From positions 2,480,001 through 2,544,000 of the forward strand of contig OZ257257.1 in NCBI GenBank assembly GCA_965279705.1: a DNA stretch of 64,000 nucleotides. Direction: 5' to 3'. The position numbers and the translations under genes are program-made. This DNA comes from Stagnimonas sp965279705 (GTDB lineage: Bacteria; Pseudomonadota; Gammaproteobacteria; Nevskiales; Nevskiaceae). This document shows, in pieces, positions 19,428-28,655 of this stretch. A model generated the notes under the pieces. It saw only the letters and a program-made list of their open reading frames with translations. It ran no database searches and was not told the origin of the DNA. Positions within the stretch are counted from its first letter, which is position 1, and each line of letters begins with the position of its first letter.

Positions 19428-20252
19428 CTAGGCCGCCAGGGCTTCCGGCTGTGCCTCGTCCATCCAAACCTTGAAGCTCTCCAGCGTCGCGACGCCGAAG
19501 CTGGTGGTGATGGCGACATCCGCCGCATCGCGCCCGCGCGCAATCAGCACGCGGCCGATGCGACGCGTGTTGTTGCGCGGGTCGAAGGTATGCCACTGGC
19601 CGCCTAGATAGACCTCGAACCAGCCGGCGAAATCGCCCGCGCTCCAAGGCTGCGGCGTGCCGACATCGCCCAGATAACCCGTGCAGTAGCGGGCCGGCAT
19701 GTTGAGGCAGCGGCACAGCGTGATGGCGAGATGCGCGTAGTCGCGACAGACGCCACGCTGCTGCTGGTAGGCATCCCAGGCGGTCTTGGTCGGATTGGCG
19801 TGCTCGTAGCCGAAGACGATGCGGTTATGCACAAAGTTGCTGATGGCCTGCACCCGCGCCCAGCCCGGTGTCACATGGCCGAAGTTCTGCCAGGCAATCT
19901 CATAGAAACGGTCGGTTTCGCAATAGCGGCTACCCAGCAGATAGGCCAAGGCTTCCTCGGGTAAATCCTGCACCAGATGCTGCTGTGCGTTGAGATCCAC
20001 CGGGTCGGGCAAGCCGCTGTCGTGAATCAGGGCATCGGTGGTGAAGGTGGTGCGGCCCTGCGGCAGCACCAGGCGATTGCACCAATTGCCGAAGCCATCG
20101 CGATAACCGCGCAGTGGCAACGCGGGTTGAGTAATGAGGTAATCGGGGCGGATAAGGTCAGACACCCGGGAATGGTGCACGCCGAGAATCGCGATCATCG
20201 GCGTGGGCTGCGGGCAGCTGTAAATCAGCTCGAAGCCGATACGGAATTGCAT
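19428..20252 (-). CDS. Transglutaminase-like cysteine protease family protein
   Basis: This 274-residue cytosolic protein has a transglutaminase-like core. An N-terminal beta domain (about 1-100) precedes the core with RGVCRDYAHLAITLCRCL (Cys near 171) and FEVYLGGQWHTFDPRNN (Asp). Where many transglutaminase-like enzymes have HAWxE, this one reads DFAGWFE, so the usual catalytic His is not in its standard place. The His in WHTFD is nearby. The family includes peptidases and amidases of unproven substrate. It is convergent with the adenylate-forming-like gene, with 7 bp between stops. Confidence 0.85.
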   Translation of the reverse strand: MQFRIGFELIYSCPQPTPMIAILGVHHSRVSDLIRPDYLITQPALPLRGYRDGFGNWCNRLVLPQGRTTFTTDALIHDSGLPDPVDLNAQQHLVQDLPEEALAYLLGSRYCETDRFYEIAWQNFGHVTPGWARVQAISNFVHNRIVFGYEHANPTKTAWDAYQQQRGVCRDYAHLAITLCRCLNMPARYCTGYLGDVGTPQPWSAGDFAGWFEVYLGGQWHTFDPRNNTRRIGRVLIARGRDAADVAITTSFGVATLESFKVWMDEAQPEALAA

Positions 20253-20426
20253 GGGGGAGCTCAGTGGCGAGAAACGTATCGGCGTTGAGCGCCGCAGGAT
20301 TTAATGCCCGCAAGGGTCGTGCCGTGCGGGCGATAAAAACAGGGTGTCACAGCAATCCTTGCTGCATGGTGAGTGTCGCGGCGCGTGTCGCCGTACACTT
20401 GGGCATCTCTTTCACCGCATTTCGCC

Positions 20427-21005
20427 ATGACCCGCTTCGGCTACGACATCAAAACCGAGGGCCTGCCCGAACCCGAGCCAGGCCCGAGCAAGACCCGTGT
20501 GAAGGACGACATGCACGACTTGCAGGACTTTGGCCAAGCCCTGCTCGAACTACCGCATGAACGCTTTGCGCGCATCGAGATGGACGAGACGCTGCGCGAT
20601 GCCTTCAACGAACTGGCCCGCATCACCAACATGAGTGCGCGCAAACGCCAGGCTGGTTACATCGGCAAGCTGTTGCAGCATGTGAATGTCGAGCCTTTTC
20701 GCGCCGAGCTGGCTTCGTTCCGCAGCGGCCAGGCACAGGCGGCAAAGGGTTTTCCCGATCTGGCCAAATGGCGCGATCGTCTGCTGGAAGACGATGCAGC
20801 GCTGACCGAGTGGTGCCATAAATATCCCACCACCAACACCCGTGCACTGCGCACCCTGATTCGCAACGCGCGTGCGGAAGAATCTGCCGCTGCCGCCGAA
20901 GCCTTGCACAGCGGCGTTGCTGCCACCAAGGGACGCCAGTTCCGCGCCTTGTTTCAAGAGTTGCGCGCAACGGCAGATGCGGCTGCGGATGGCCAATCGC
21001 ATTGA
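20427..21005 (+). CDS. darP: Ribosome-associated protein DarP (YjgA, DUF615)
   Basis: DarP binds the late 50S ribosomal precursor and helps peptidyl transferase centre assembly. The 192-residue product has the DUF615 pattern: KTRVKDDMHDLQDFGQALLE, ARKRQAGYIGKLLQ, WRDRLLEDDAAL and RTLIRNARAE. ATG at 20427 follows an upstream spacer with no other gene. An earlier in-frame start at 20373 would add residues outside the family. The small Cys-motif gene at 20989 overlaps its end. Confidence 0.92.
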   Translation: MTRFGYDIKTEGLPEPEPGPSKTRVKDDMHDLQDFGQALLELPHERFARIEMDETLRDAFNELARITNMSARKRQAGYIGKLLQHVNVEPFRAELASFRSGQAQAAKGFPDLAKWRDRLLEDDAALTEWCHKYPTTNTRALRTLIRNARAEESAAAAEALHSGVAATKGRQFRALFQELRATADAAADGQSH

Positions 21006-21165
21006 GTGCAGACCACCGGTTCGACCTGAGCCGCCTGCATCAGACGCCTGTTGCGGTAATGATTGCGCGCCTAATTGCGTGTTCGATATCTACGAGCGTG
21101 AGCTAGAACGCTGGCAGCTGGACTTCGAGCGCTGGCGAGAACAGCAAAACTGTGCCGGCAGTTGA
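20989..21165 (+). CDS. Small oxidoreductase-like (PF09791-type) protein
   Basis: This 58-residue protein starts inside the end of darP. Its core has CCGNDCAPNCVFDIYE followed by an amphipathic helix ending ERWREQ. This matches the oxidoreductase-like domain with clustered Cys residues that probably bind a metal or form disulfides. Members are short and often named only by this motif. The start at 20989 gives the best fit to family length. Function is unknown. Confidence 0.75.
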   Translation: MANRIECRPPVRPEPPASDACCGNDCAPNCVFDIYERELERWQLDFERWREQQNCAGS

Positions 21166-21185
21166 GGCATTCGGTTTAGTCGGTT

Positions 21186-21788
21186 TTACCGACCGGCAAT
21201 GGGTATCTGCACGGAAGCGCGCACGCCCTTGTCCTTCACCCCAACGCGCAAGGGGCCTGAAGCAAGCGGCTTAGCCTTGACCTTGCCGGTATTGCGATCG
21301 ATCACCGAGACCGATTCCTCGCCCAATACATCCGAGTCGGCTGGCTTGTCTGCCAGCTGATCGTGGGCGGCAGTATCGGGCACGAAAGCAGATTCCTCAT
21401 CGACCAGCAGGGTTTGATCCACTGGCGTGACGTTGAGCACTTCTGAACGGGCTGAGGTTTCGACGGTAATTGGTTGCTCGCGCAGGCCTTCGCCCGGCTG
21501 ATTCAGAAGCATGGGCGACAAGGCCGCCGACGCTGCACCTGCTGGCGGAGTGATCTGTGCCTGATCCAGCGGCTTGAAAGCGCTGAGCGTCGCTTTTGAA
21601 AGGTGTTTGACCGACTTGGGCTTTTTGCTCTTGTTGGTTTTGACGGCTGCTGCCGGCTTGCTCGGGGAGGCTTTCACCGTGACGGCAGTGGGGTTGTCCC
21701 GCAATGCGTTGGCCTGCGCGAAACTCTGCGGCGACACCATGAGCGCGGCACCGAGGGTGAGGGAAGAGAGCCAGAGATGGGTATTCAT
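21186..21788 (-). CDS. Hypothetical secreted protein
   Basis: This 200-residue protein has a Sec signal peptide (MNTHLWLSSLTLGAALMV, cleavage probably after SFAQA). The mature part begins with a Lys/Pro-rich linker (PSKPAAAVKTNKSKKPKS) and is otherwise low in aromatic residues, with DVLGEESVSVIDRNTGKV near the C-terminus. I recognise no domain. It is convergent with the preceding small gene, and GTCGGT/ACCGAC at 21179-21193 forms a small stem at its stop. Confidence 0.65.
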   Translation of the reverse strand: MNTHLWLSSLTLGAALMVSPQSFAQANALRDNPTAVTVKASPSKPAAAVKTNKSKKPKSVKHLSKATLSAFKPLDQAQITPPAGAASAALSPMLLNQPGEGLREQPITVETSARSEVLNVTPVDQTLLVDEESAFVPDTAAHDQLADKPADSDVLGEESVSVIDRNTGKVKAKPLASGPLRVGVKDKGVRASVQIPIAGR

Positions 21789-21937
21789 AGCAGTCGTACC
21801 GGTGAGCAAAGCGAGATGGAAAAGTGATGTAACGCGTGGGAGTGTCTCTCCCCAGAATGGCTGTGCACTGAATAAAAAACCGTGCTGCTCGCATCGCAAA
21901 AATCAACGTCCTCAAGACCATTCACCAGCGCCTGGAC

Positions 21938-22882
21938 TCAGCCGGTCGCTTGCGGACGCAGGGTCTTCCACAGTTTCTGCACGGCGGTGACGCCAAGCAG
22001 CACCAGACCACCGGCCAGCACACCCACCAGTGCATCCAGCAGCGTCGGCGTCAGGGCAGCCAGCACGCCACCGATGGCGGGAATGGTCGCAGCGGTCTCG
22101 GTTGCAGCAGCAATGCCATGGTGCAAAAACGGGATGCCGTGGGTGAGGATGCTGCCACCGACCATGAACATCGCCGCGGTGCCGACGATGGAGAGCGTCT
22201 TCATCAGAACCGGGGCCACCGCCAGAAGGCCACGGCCGATCGACTGTGCGAACACACTGCCTTTGCGGGTGAGATGCAGCCCCGCGTCGTCGAGCTTGAC
22301 GATGCCCGCGACCAGCCCGTAGACGCCAATGGTCATGATGATCGAGATACCCGTCAGCACGGCGAACTGCTGCATCAGCGAAGCGGTGGCGACGGTGCCG
22401 AGCGAGATGACGATGATCTCGGCGGAGAGGATGAAATCAGTGCGCACCGCGCCCTTGATCTTGTCGCACTCGAAGGCGACGAGGTCGATTGCCGGATTGA
22501 CGACTGCCTCGACATGCTCGGCCTGCTTCGCCGCGACTTCTGCCTTGCTGTGCAGCAGCTTGTGGGCGATTTTCTCGAAGCCCTCGAAGCACAGATAAGC
22601 GCCACCCAGCATCAGCAGCGGCGTGATGAGCACCGGCAGTACGACGCTGATCGCCAGCGCCGCCGGCACCAGGATCAGCTTGTTCACCGCCGAACCCTTG
22701 GCCACTGCCCACACTACCGGCAGCTCGCGGTCGGCCGCCACGCCGGACACCTGCTGGGCGTTGAGCGCCAGGTCATCGCCCAGCACACCGGCGGTCTTGC
22801 GCGCGGCCACTTTGGTCATCGCCGCCACATCGTCCAGCACGGTGGCGATGTCATCGAACAAGGCGAAAAAGCTGCTGGCCAT
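21938..22882 (-). CDS. DUF808 family inner-membrane protein (YedI-like)
   Basis: This 314-residue membrane protein begins MASSFFALFDDIATVLDDVA and contains KVAARKTAGVLGDDLALNA and GGAYLCFEGFEKI, the DUF808/YedI signatures. Four or more hydrophobic segments lie between about 70 and 310 (LVPAALAISVVLPVLITPLL, GISIIMTIGVYGLVAGIVKL, LAGGLVLLGVTAV). It sits in the inner membrane. The function of the family is unknown. It stands alone and is divergent from the YitT-like gene. Confidence 0.88.
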   Translation of the reverse strand: MASSFFALFDDIATVLDDVAAMTKVAARKTAGVLGDDLALNAQQVSGVAADRELPVVWAVAKGSAVNKLILVPAALAISVVLPVLITPLLMLGGAYLCFEGFEKIAHKLLHSKAEVAAKQAEHVEAVVNPAIDLVAFECDKIKGAVRTDFILSAEIIVISLGTVATASLMQQFAVLTGISIIMTIGVYGLVAGIVKLDDAGLHLTRKGSVFAQSIGRGLLAVAPVLMKTLSIVGTAAMFMVGGSILTHGIPFLHHGIAAATETAATIPAIGGVLAALTPTLLDALVGVLAGGLVLLGVTAVQKLWKTLRPQATG

Positions 22883-23042
22883 GCGGGTCTCTAGGTGTTT
22901 GTGGTGGGTCGCATTATGGCGAGACCGCGGCTATTCTCGCGCCCCTTTCGGTGACGCTAGCGTCATTGTTTGGCAAATCGCCAGACCGCACGGCACGTTT
23001 ACTGCTGGCGGTATCGCATCTTCTCGCCCGATTCCGCTGCCC

Positions 23043-23672
23043 ATGCCTCTCAGCGCCGCCACGCCCAACCAACCCAGTCGGCAGCCCCACAGCTGGTTCG
23101 ACGATGCGCAGGGTTTCCTGATCGGCACCGTGCTCAGCTCGCTCGGCGTGGCGCTGTTCAGCGCCGGTGGCTTGATGACCAGCGGCACGGCCGGAATAGC
23201 GTTTTTACTGCACTACCTCACCGGCTGGGGCGTGGGCCTAATGTTCTTCGCCATCAATCTGCCCTTCTTCGCCCTCGCCTTCTGGCGCATGGGCTGGGTG
23301 TTCGCGGCCAAATCGCTCACCTCGGTCGCCCTTTTGGGCTTGATGGTCGATCTACAGCCGCACGTGATCCAGTTCGGCTATATCGAGCCAGTCTACGCGG
23401 CCATTGCTGGCGGGCTGTTGCTGGGCATGGGCGTGCTGGCGTTCGTGCGGCATGGGTCGAGTCTGGGCGGCATCAACATTCTGGCGGTCTACCTGCAGCA
23501 GACGCGTGGCATCCGCGCCGGCAAGCTGCAGATGGTGATCGACGTGCTCATTACTATTGCCGCGTTTCTGGTGCTGCCAGTGGATCGCGTGTTGTATTCG
23601 ATCTTGGGCGCGGTGCTGCTGGGCGCGGTGCTGGCCATCAACCACAAGCCCGGACGCTACATGGGCGTCTGA
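23043..23672 (+). CDS. YitT family membrane protein
   Basis: This 209-residue protein has about five to six transmembrane helices. It carries the DUF161/YitT pattern: GFLIGTVLSSLGVALF, GGLMTSGTAGIAFLLHYLTG, GLLLGMGVLAFVRHGSSLGGINI and VLYSILGAVLLGAVL. The C-terminal ligand-binding domain of longer YitT proteins is absent. Its role is unknown. The end overlaps the convergent trhO stop by about 16 bp. Confidence 0.85.
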   Translation: MPLSAATPNQPSRQPHSWFDDAQGFLIGTVLSSLGVALFSAGGLMTSGTAGIAFLLHYLTGWGVGLMFFAINLPFFALAFWRMGWVFAAKSLTSVALLGLMVDLQPHVIQFGYIEPVYAAIAGGLLLGMGVLAFVRHGSSLGGINILAVYLQQTRGIRAGKLQMVIDVLITIAAFLVLPVDRVLYSILGAVLLGAVLAINHKPGRYMGV

Positions 23673-24406
23673 TCAACAGTCGTCATGGGTTGCAGGTCGC
23701 CATCGAGCGCCCGCCGCTCGTCGAACACGAAGCACCCGCCGGTGTAGTGCGCACTGCCGCAATCCTCGAAATACTTGAGGATGCCGCCTTCGAGCTGCAC
23801 CACATTCTCGTAGCCGGCTTGCAGCATCCAGGGCGCGGCTTTTTCACAGCGGATGCCGCCGGTGCAGAAGGTCACCACCGTCTTGCCTTTCAGATCGCCG
23901 AGCGCGCCGACATGGGCGGGATAGTCCGAGAACTTCTCGATATCCGGGTGCACCGCACCATTGAAAGTACCTTGCTCCACCTCGAAGGCATTGCGGGTGT
24001 CTAGCAGCACCAATGCTCTGCCAGCATCATCGTGGCCCTGATCGAGCCACTGCTTGAGAACTTGCGGCGCGACGGAAGGCGCAGGCGTGAGCGCCGGGTT
24101 CACCTGCGGCTGGCGCAGCGTGATGATCTCGGGCTTGATCTTCACCAGCAGTTTCTTGAACGGCTGCGTGATCGAGATGCTGCGCTTGATCGGCAGGCCC
24201 GCGAAGCGCGCGTCGGCGGCGATTACCGCGATAAAGGCTTCGATTCCTTCCGGGCTGCCGGCCAGAAACAGATTGATGCCTTCCGGCGCCAGCAGCACCG
24301 TGCCTTTCAGGCCCTGCCCGCAGGCGGCCGCGGCGAGCCGCGACTTGAGTGCCGGCAGGTCATCGAGCGAGACGAAGCGGTAAGCGGCGATGTTGAGAAC
24401 GGACAT
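23657..24406 (-). CDS. trhO: tRNA uridine(34) hydroxylase TrhO (rhodanese family)
   Basis: TrhO adds oxygen at tRNA U34 to form 5-hydroxyuridine. The 249-residue protein shows an N-terminal ferredoxin-like domain (AAYRFVSLDDL, KGTVLLAPEGIN) and a rhodanese domain with LLDTRNAFEVEQGTF and the active loop VTFCTGGIRCEKAAPWM. The catalytic Cys is the first in CTGGIRC. ATG at 24406 matches the family start. It is divergent from the pseudouridine synthase, another RNA-modifying enzyme. Confidence 0.93.
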   Translation of the reverse strand: MSVLNIAAYRFVSLDDLPALKSRLAAAACGQGLKGTVLLAPEGINLFLAGSPEGIEAFIAVIAADARFAGLPIKRSISITQPFKKLLVKIKPEIITLRQPQVNPALTPAPSVAPQVLKQWLDQGHDDAGRALVLLDTRNAFEVEQGTFNGAVHPDIEKFSDYPAHVGALGDLKGKTVVTFCTGGIRCEKAAPWMLQAGYENVVQLEGGILKYFEDCGSAHYTGGCFVFDERRALDGDLQPMTTVDQTPM

Positions 24407-24469
24407 GTGCGGGCAGCAGATTGCGAGGCGCGCATTATTGCTGCGACGCAGGCGTTTATGCTGTGCCGC

Positions 24470-25357
24470 ATGACCCCTGCCCCCTTGCGAAACGGCCTCG
24501 CCGCCAGTCGCCTGCAACTGCCGCGCGGCACCTGGGCGACGGTGCTGGCAGCTTTGGTCGACACCTTCCCCAGCGTGTCGCAAGACGAATGGCAGCAACG
24601 TTTCGCACGCGGCCTGGTGCTGGATGCAGAGGCTCTGCCGCTGCCTGCCACAGCCGCTTACCGAGAAGGTGCGGTGATCCAGTATTACCGCGAGGTGCCG
24701 GCTGAGGCCGCGATCCCTTTCGAGGAGGCCGTGCTCTATGCCGACGCGCATCTGGTGGTAGCCGACAAGCCGCATTTTTTGCCGGTGACACCGGCCGGTG
24801 GCTACGTGGAGCAGACCCTGCTGACGCGGCTGATCCGCAAGCTGGGCAATGCCGACCTCGTACCGCTGCATCGCATCGACCGCACCACGGCAGGTCTGGT
24901 GCTGTTCTCTGCCAACCCGGCCAGCCGCGCGCAGTACCAGGCCCTGTTTCGAGAGCGGCGTATCAGCAAGCGCTACGAGGCCTTGGCCCCACCACTGCCT
25001 GCATTGGCGCTGCCACTGACGCGCAAAAGCCGCATCGTCGAGGGCGAGCCGTTCTTCCGCATGCAGGAGGTGGACGGCCCGCCCAACAGCGAGACGCGCA
25101 TCGAGCTGATCTCGAAAGACGGACTGCTATGGCGTTATGCACTGCATCCGGTCACGGGCAAGAAACATCAGTTGCGCGTGCACATGGCCGCACTCGGTGC
25201 GCCGATCCATAACGACGAGTTCTATCCCACCTTGCAGGCGCGCGAAGAGGGGCATTACGACAAGCCCCTGCAACTGCTGGCGCAGGGGCTTTCGTTCACT
25301 GATCCGCTGAGCGGCGAGGCGCGCGCGTTTGCCTCACGCCTCACGCTTTCCGGCTAG
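24470..25357 (+). CDS. RluA-family pseudouridine synthase
   Basis: This 295-residue protein isomerises uridine to pseudouridine in RNA; its target is not clear. After an N-terminal extension (about 1-85, with WATVLAALVDTFPS), the catalytic domain has LVVADKPHFLPVTP, PLHRIDRTTAGLVLFS with the catalytic Asp, and PVTGKKHQLRVHMAALG. An in-frame ATG at 24458 is also possible. The TAG stop at 25355-25357 uses the TA and first G at the left edge of the palindromic element; see 25355-25624. Confidence 0.9.
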   Translation: MTPAPLRNGLAASRLQLPRGTWATVLAALVDTFPSVSQDEWQQRFARGLVLDAEALPLPATAAYREGAVIQYYREVPAEAAIPFEEAVLYADAHLVVADKPHFLPVTPAGGYVEQTLLTRLIRKLGNADLVPLHRIDRTTAGLVLFSANPASRAQYQALFRERRISKRYEALAPPLPALALPLTRKSRIVEGEPFFRMQEVDGPPNSETRIELISKDGLLWRYALHPVTGKKHQLRVHMAALGAPIHNDEFYPTLQAREEGHYDKPLQLLAQGLSFTDPLSGEARAFASRLTLSG

Positions 25358-25624
25358 GGTGTGTTGGCATTCACTTCGTCGCTGCGGCGGAAGGCTGTTT
25401 TGGGGCAGCGCAAGGAAACAAGGGCGTGCGATAGCGGGACTATCGAAGCACTTGTTGACGCCGCAATGCCCCAAAACAGTCCCGCCCCGAAGGGTTGCTG
25501 GCCAAAATCACGTCATGCCGCGTTGCTCGCCTAGCCAAGGCTCCAGCCTTGGCGTCAGCTCGCGCCTTGCCTGACGCGATTTTGACCGGCAACGCAGCGA
25601 CGAAGTGAATGCCAACACACCCTA
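25355..25624. mobile_element. MITE-like palindromic element with 30-bp terminal inverted repeats and TA duplication
   Basis: TA (25355-25356) is followed by a 30-bp arm at 25357-25386, starting GGGTGTGTTGGCATT. Its perfect inverse lies at 25593-25622 and is followed by TA (25623-25624). Inside are further inverted pairs: CTGTTTTGGGGCA (25395-25407) with its inverse (25467-25479), CAAAATCACGTCA near 25503 with TGACGCGATTTTG near 25571 (one mismatch), and GCCAAGGCT/AGCCTTGGC as a tight hairpin near 25533. No transposase frame is present. Removing the 266 bp plus one TA restores GGCTAACGC, which gives both flanking genes a stop codon. This looks like an IS630/mariner-type MITE; the family is inferred from the TA target. 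Confidence 0.8.
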
Positions 25625-26026
25625 ACGCAGTAGCTGCCAGCACACCCAGAAAATCATCGCCACCTGTGCGATGAAAAACCCGCCACGGGCCAGCATAATC
25701 GGCAGGGCGGTGCCTGCCATGTGCGCCACACCCTGGCCGATGCGCGCCAGCAGGATGTAGCCCGCCACCTGATCGACCACCGCGCTCTTGCCCATGAGTG
25801 CCGCGATCACCACCACCGCCGCGAACAGCGCAAAGTTTTCCACGCAGTTGAGATGCGCTCCCTTGGCGCGCACCAGGATCGGCGGGTCGATGCTGACCGC
25901 GTTGCGCTCCCAGGAATCCGCCTTGCGCTTGCCGAGCAAAACCTGCGGCACGCGAGGAAACGCATAGCTGAGCGCCAGCACTTGCATCCACAGCACATAC
26001 AACACTACTGCGACGAAACCCGTCAT
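25622..26026 (-). CDS. MAPEG family membrane protein
   Basis: This 134-residue protein has four hydrophobic segments and the MAPEG layout: VAVVLYVLWMQVLALSYAFPR near the start, then RNAVSIDPPILVRAKGAHLNCVENFALF with the ERA..N..E-type core, then AGYILLARIGQGVAHM. MAPEG proteins include glutathione-linked enzymes, and bacterial members are mostly uncharacterised. ATG at 26026 is close after the TonB-receptor gene on the same strand. The TAG stop at 25622-25624 lies at the right edge of the palindromic element. Confidence 0.85.
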   Translation of the reverse strand: MTGFVAVVLYVLWMQVLALSYAFPRVPQVLLGKRKADSWERNAVSIDPPILVRAKGAHLNCVENFALFAAVVVIAALMGKSAVVDQVAGYILLARIGQGVAHMAGTALPIMLARGGFFIAQVAMIFWVCWQLLR

Positions 26027-26069
26027 TGCAAAACTCTCTTCTGGATTGGAGGAAGCGTGTGCTGATGTC

Positions 26070-28535
26070 TCAAAACTTGACCGCCAGCATCGCAAACAGC
26101 TGCCGTCCGCTGGCCTGCTGGGCGAAATAGGTGCCGGGGAAGAACGTTGCATCCGTCACCTGGTTGAGCACGCGCTTGTCGCCCAGGTTGCTACCACCGA
26201 CGGACAGCGCCCACAGCTCCTTGGGGTGCGCCACCATCAGGCGTGCGGCATAGACGAAGTGCCCACCGACACGGGTATTGGGATCGAGGTCGGTATCGGT
26301 GAACTGGTTGCCCTGGTAAATCACATCGCCCGCCAGCGTCGTGACGACACCCAGCAGCGGATAGCTCAGTGACGGTGTCAGCGTGCCGGTGCGGTCGGGC
26401 GAGAGGGCGATGCGCTTGCCGCTCAGGTCCTGGGTCTGGCCAATGCCCTGCGAGATCGGCGCGGGCCCGCCGAGATAACTCTTGTAGCGCGCCCGCAGCA
26501 GGCCGAGCGAGCCGTTCAGGCGCAGCGGCTCGTACGGCGTGCGCCAGTTGAAGTCGGCCTCCAGGCCTCGCGAGTTAGCACTGCCGGCGTTGCTCACGTC
26601 GAAGAACGTGCCGTTGAAGGCCAGCACCTGCAGATTGTCGAACTGGGTGTCGTAGAGCGTCAGGTTGACGTTGAGAGTCTTGCGCAGGAAGCGACCCTTG
26701 GCACCCACTTCAACCGTGCGGGCTTTTTCGGCCTGATATTCGAGGCCTTCACCGGTCAGCGAGATGGAGTTGAAACCGCCGCTCTTCGCACCCTTTGTGT
26801 AGCTGGTGTAGTAGTTGATGCCGTGGTCGGCGAAGTATTGCAGCGCCAGCTTGGGCGACACGTCGTATTCCTTGCGGCGCAGGTCGCGGAAGCTGTAGTC
26901 CTGCGCATCCAGCAGCAACTCCATGATGCAGGGGCGCTGCGGCACGCCCGGCAGGGGGACGATGTTGCGCCCCAGGCACTGGCTCATGCCCGACGTATTG
27001 ACGCGCTTTTTTTCCTCGTTGAGCCGCAAGCCCGGCGTGATGGCGAACTTCTCGGTGAGGTTCCAGGTGAACTGCCCGAACAGTGCTGTGGACTCGATGT
27101 CCTGCGTGTAGTCAAAGCGGTAGAAATCGTTGTCGGTGATCAAGCCCGTCACACCGCCCAGGCCCGGCGCGCCGGGCAAGGCCGGCACCTGCGCCAACAG
27201 CGCCAGCAGGTCCGACAGCTCGGAAGGCACGAGCAACTGCCGCGCGTCATTGGTGAGCGCGTACGAGCCCAGATCGCGTCCGGCCAGAATGCGCGCCAGC
27301 AGCGTGTAGTCGGACTTGAAGTGGAACAGTCCGCCAACGAACTCCACCCCCGTACCCAGCCCGAACAGGCTCGAAGACTTGCCGGCAAACCGCAGCTCGG
27401 CACTGAACTGCTTGTGGTCCTCGTGGTTGTCGAGCCGCGCGATATCGCTGGGCGACACGTCGAGATCGTTCAACTGGTCGATATGGAACTTGCTGCCACC
27501 CAGCACCAGCACGCTGTTGAAATCGCGCAGGCCCATCACATCGCCGATGTTCCACTGGGTCTTCAGGCCCAGGGTTTCCGAGCCCTTGGTGATGAAGCCG
27601 GGCGTGTCCATCGAGGTGATGAAGTTGTAGGGGTTGTCTTCGACCTTGGGATCGAAACCCTGCAAGTAGGTGCGTGTATCGGCATCGAGCTGCTTGAGCT
27701 GAAACGGCCAGAAGGGTGCGGCGGTGTCCGACACCACGCCGGTCAGTTCCATCTCGACATCTTTCAGGGGCTTGACCAGCACTTTCATGCGATAGGCGTC
27801 CTGCTTCAGCGCCTCTTCGTTGCGCTGCAGGAACTGGTTTTTCAGCTCGCCCTCCTGCTGGCGCTTGAGCGCGCCAAAACGCACGCCGCCCCAGTCGGCA
27901 AACATGCCGCCGATACCGCCCTCGAAGCGGCGCTCGGCATGCTCGCCGTAGAAATAGCGGCCATCGAATCCGAACTCGCCGCCGTTGCTCTGCGGACCCT
28001 TGCTGGTGACATTAAACACACCCGCAATGGTGTTCTTGCCGAACAGGGTGTTCTGCGGGCCGCGCAGTACCTCGACGCGATCGACATCGAATAGCGACTC
28101 GGTGAAATAACCGGGGCGACCGAAGAAGATTTCGTCCTGCACGAAACCGACCGAGCTTTCAAAACTCGGGTTGAAGGCATTGGTGCCGAAGCCGCGGATG
28201 AACACCTGCGGGCTGCCGGGGTCATCGGCATCGACGCGCACGTTGGGCACGTAGAGCGAGATTTCAGCCAGGTCGGCAGCGCCGGTTTCGCGGATGAAGT
28301 CCCCGTTCAAGGCCGTCACCGACACCGGCACGCGGCGGGCGTTCTGCTTGGTTTTTTGTACCGTCACCACCACTTCGTCGAGCTGCCTCGGGCCTGACTC
28401 GGCAGCAGGTACGGCTTCGGGCAGCGCCTGCACCGGGATGCTCTGCACCGGCTCGCCGACGGGACTCGGCTCTTGTGCCACAAGGACACAGGGCAACAGC
28501 AACAATGTGGCGGTGATGCCTCGCAGTGACTTCAT
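26070..28535 (-). CDS. TonB-dependent outer-membrane receptor
   Basis: This 821-residue receptor has signal peptide MKSLRGITATLLLLPCVLVA, then a plug domain (about 50-165) and a 22-strand barrel. The plug has ELDEVVVTVQKTKQ-like TonB-box context, RRVPVSVTALNGDFI, VFIRGFGTNAFN and VEVLRGPQNTLFGKNTIAGV. The last strand ends in FAMLAVKF, with the C-terminal Phe typical of BAM substrates. The sequence type resembles receptors for iron chelates or organic molecules in environmental proteobacteria; the ligand cannot be told. No Fur box was recognised upstream. The MAPEG gene follows in the same direction. Confidence 0.93.
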   Translation of the reverse strand: MKSLRGITATLLLLPCVLVAQEPSPVGEPVQSIPVQALPEAVPAAESGPRQLDEVVVTVQKTKQNARRVPVSVTALNGDFIRETGAADLAEISLYVPNVRVDADDPGSPQVFIRGFGTNAFNPSFESSVGFVQDEIFFGRPGYFTESLFDVDRVEVLRGPQNTLFGKNTIAGVFNVTSKGPQSNGGEFGFDGRYFYGEHAERRFEGGIGGMFADWGGVRFGALKRQQEGELKNQFLQRNEEALKQDAYRMKVLVKPLKDVEMELTGVVSDTAAPFWPFQLKQLDADTRTYLQGFDPKVEDNPYNFITSMDTPGFITKGSETLGLKTQWNIGDVMGLRDFNSVLVLGGSKFHIDQLNDLDVSPSDIARLDNHEDHKQFSAELRFAGKSSSLFGLGTGVEFVGGLFHFKSDYTLLARILAGRDLGSYALTNDARQLLVPSELSDLLALLAQVPALPGAPGLGGVTGLITDNDFYRFDYTQDIESTALFGQFTWNLTEKFAITPGLRLNEEKKRVNTSGMSQCLGRNIVPLPGVPQRPCIMELLLDAQDYSFRDLRRKEYDVSPKLALQYFADHGINYYTSYTKGAKSGGFNSISLTGEGLEYQAEKARTVEVGAKGRFLRKTLNVNLTLYDTQFDNLQVLAFNGTFFDVSNAGSANSRGLEADFNWRTPYEPLRLNGSLGLLRARYKSYLGGPAPISQGIGQTQDLSGKRIALSPDRTGTLTPSLSYPLLGVVTTLAGDVIYQGNQFTDTDLDPNTRVGGHFVYAARLMVAHPKELWALSVGGSNLGDKRVLNQVTDATFFPGTYFAQQASGRQLFAMLAVKF

Positions 28536-28655
28536 GAATCCCTCTCGCCTTCAATGGCTGTTTTGTCACACAAGCAAGCCACGGGCCATAAACCGCGTCA
28601 ATGGCCAGGGGCCGATTTATCGCGGACGCAGTTTCCTGCGCCAAGCAGCTACCCT

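Noticed and set aside
26823..28094. Plus-strand frame of 423 codons opposite the TonB receptor
   Set aside because: Antisense of the receptor; no recognisable domain.
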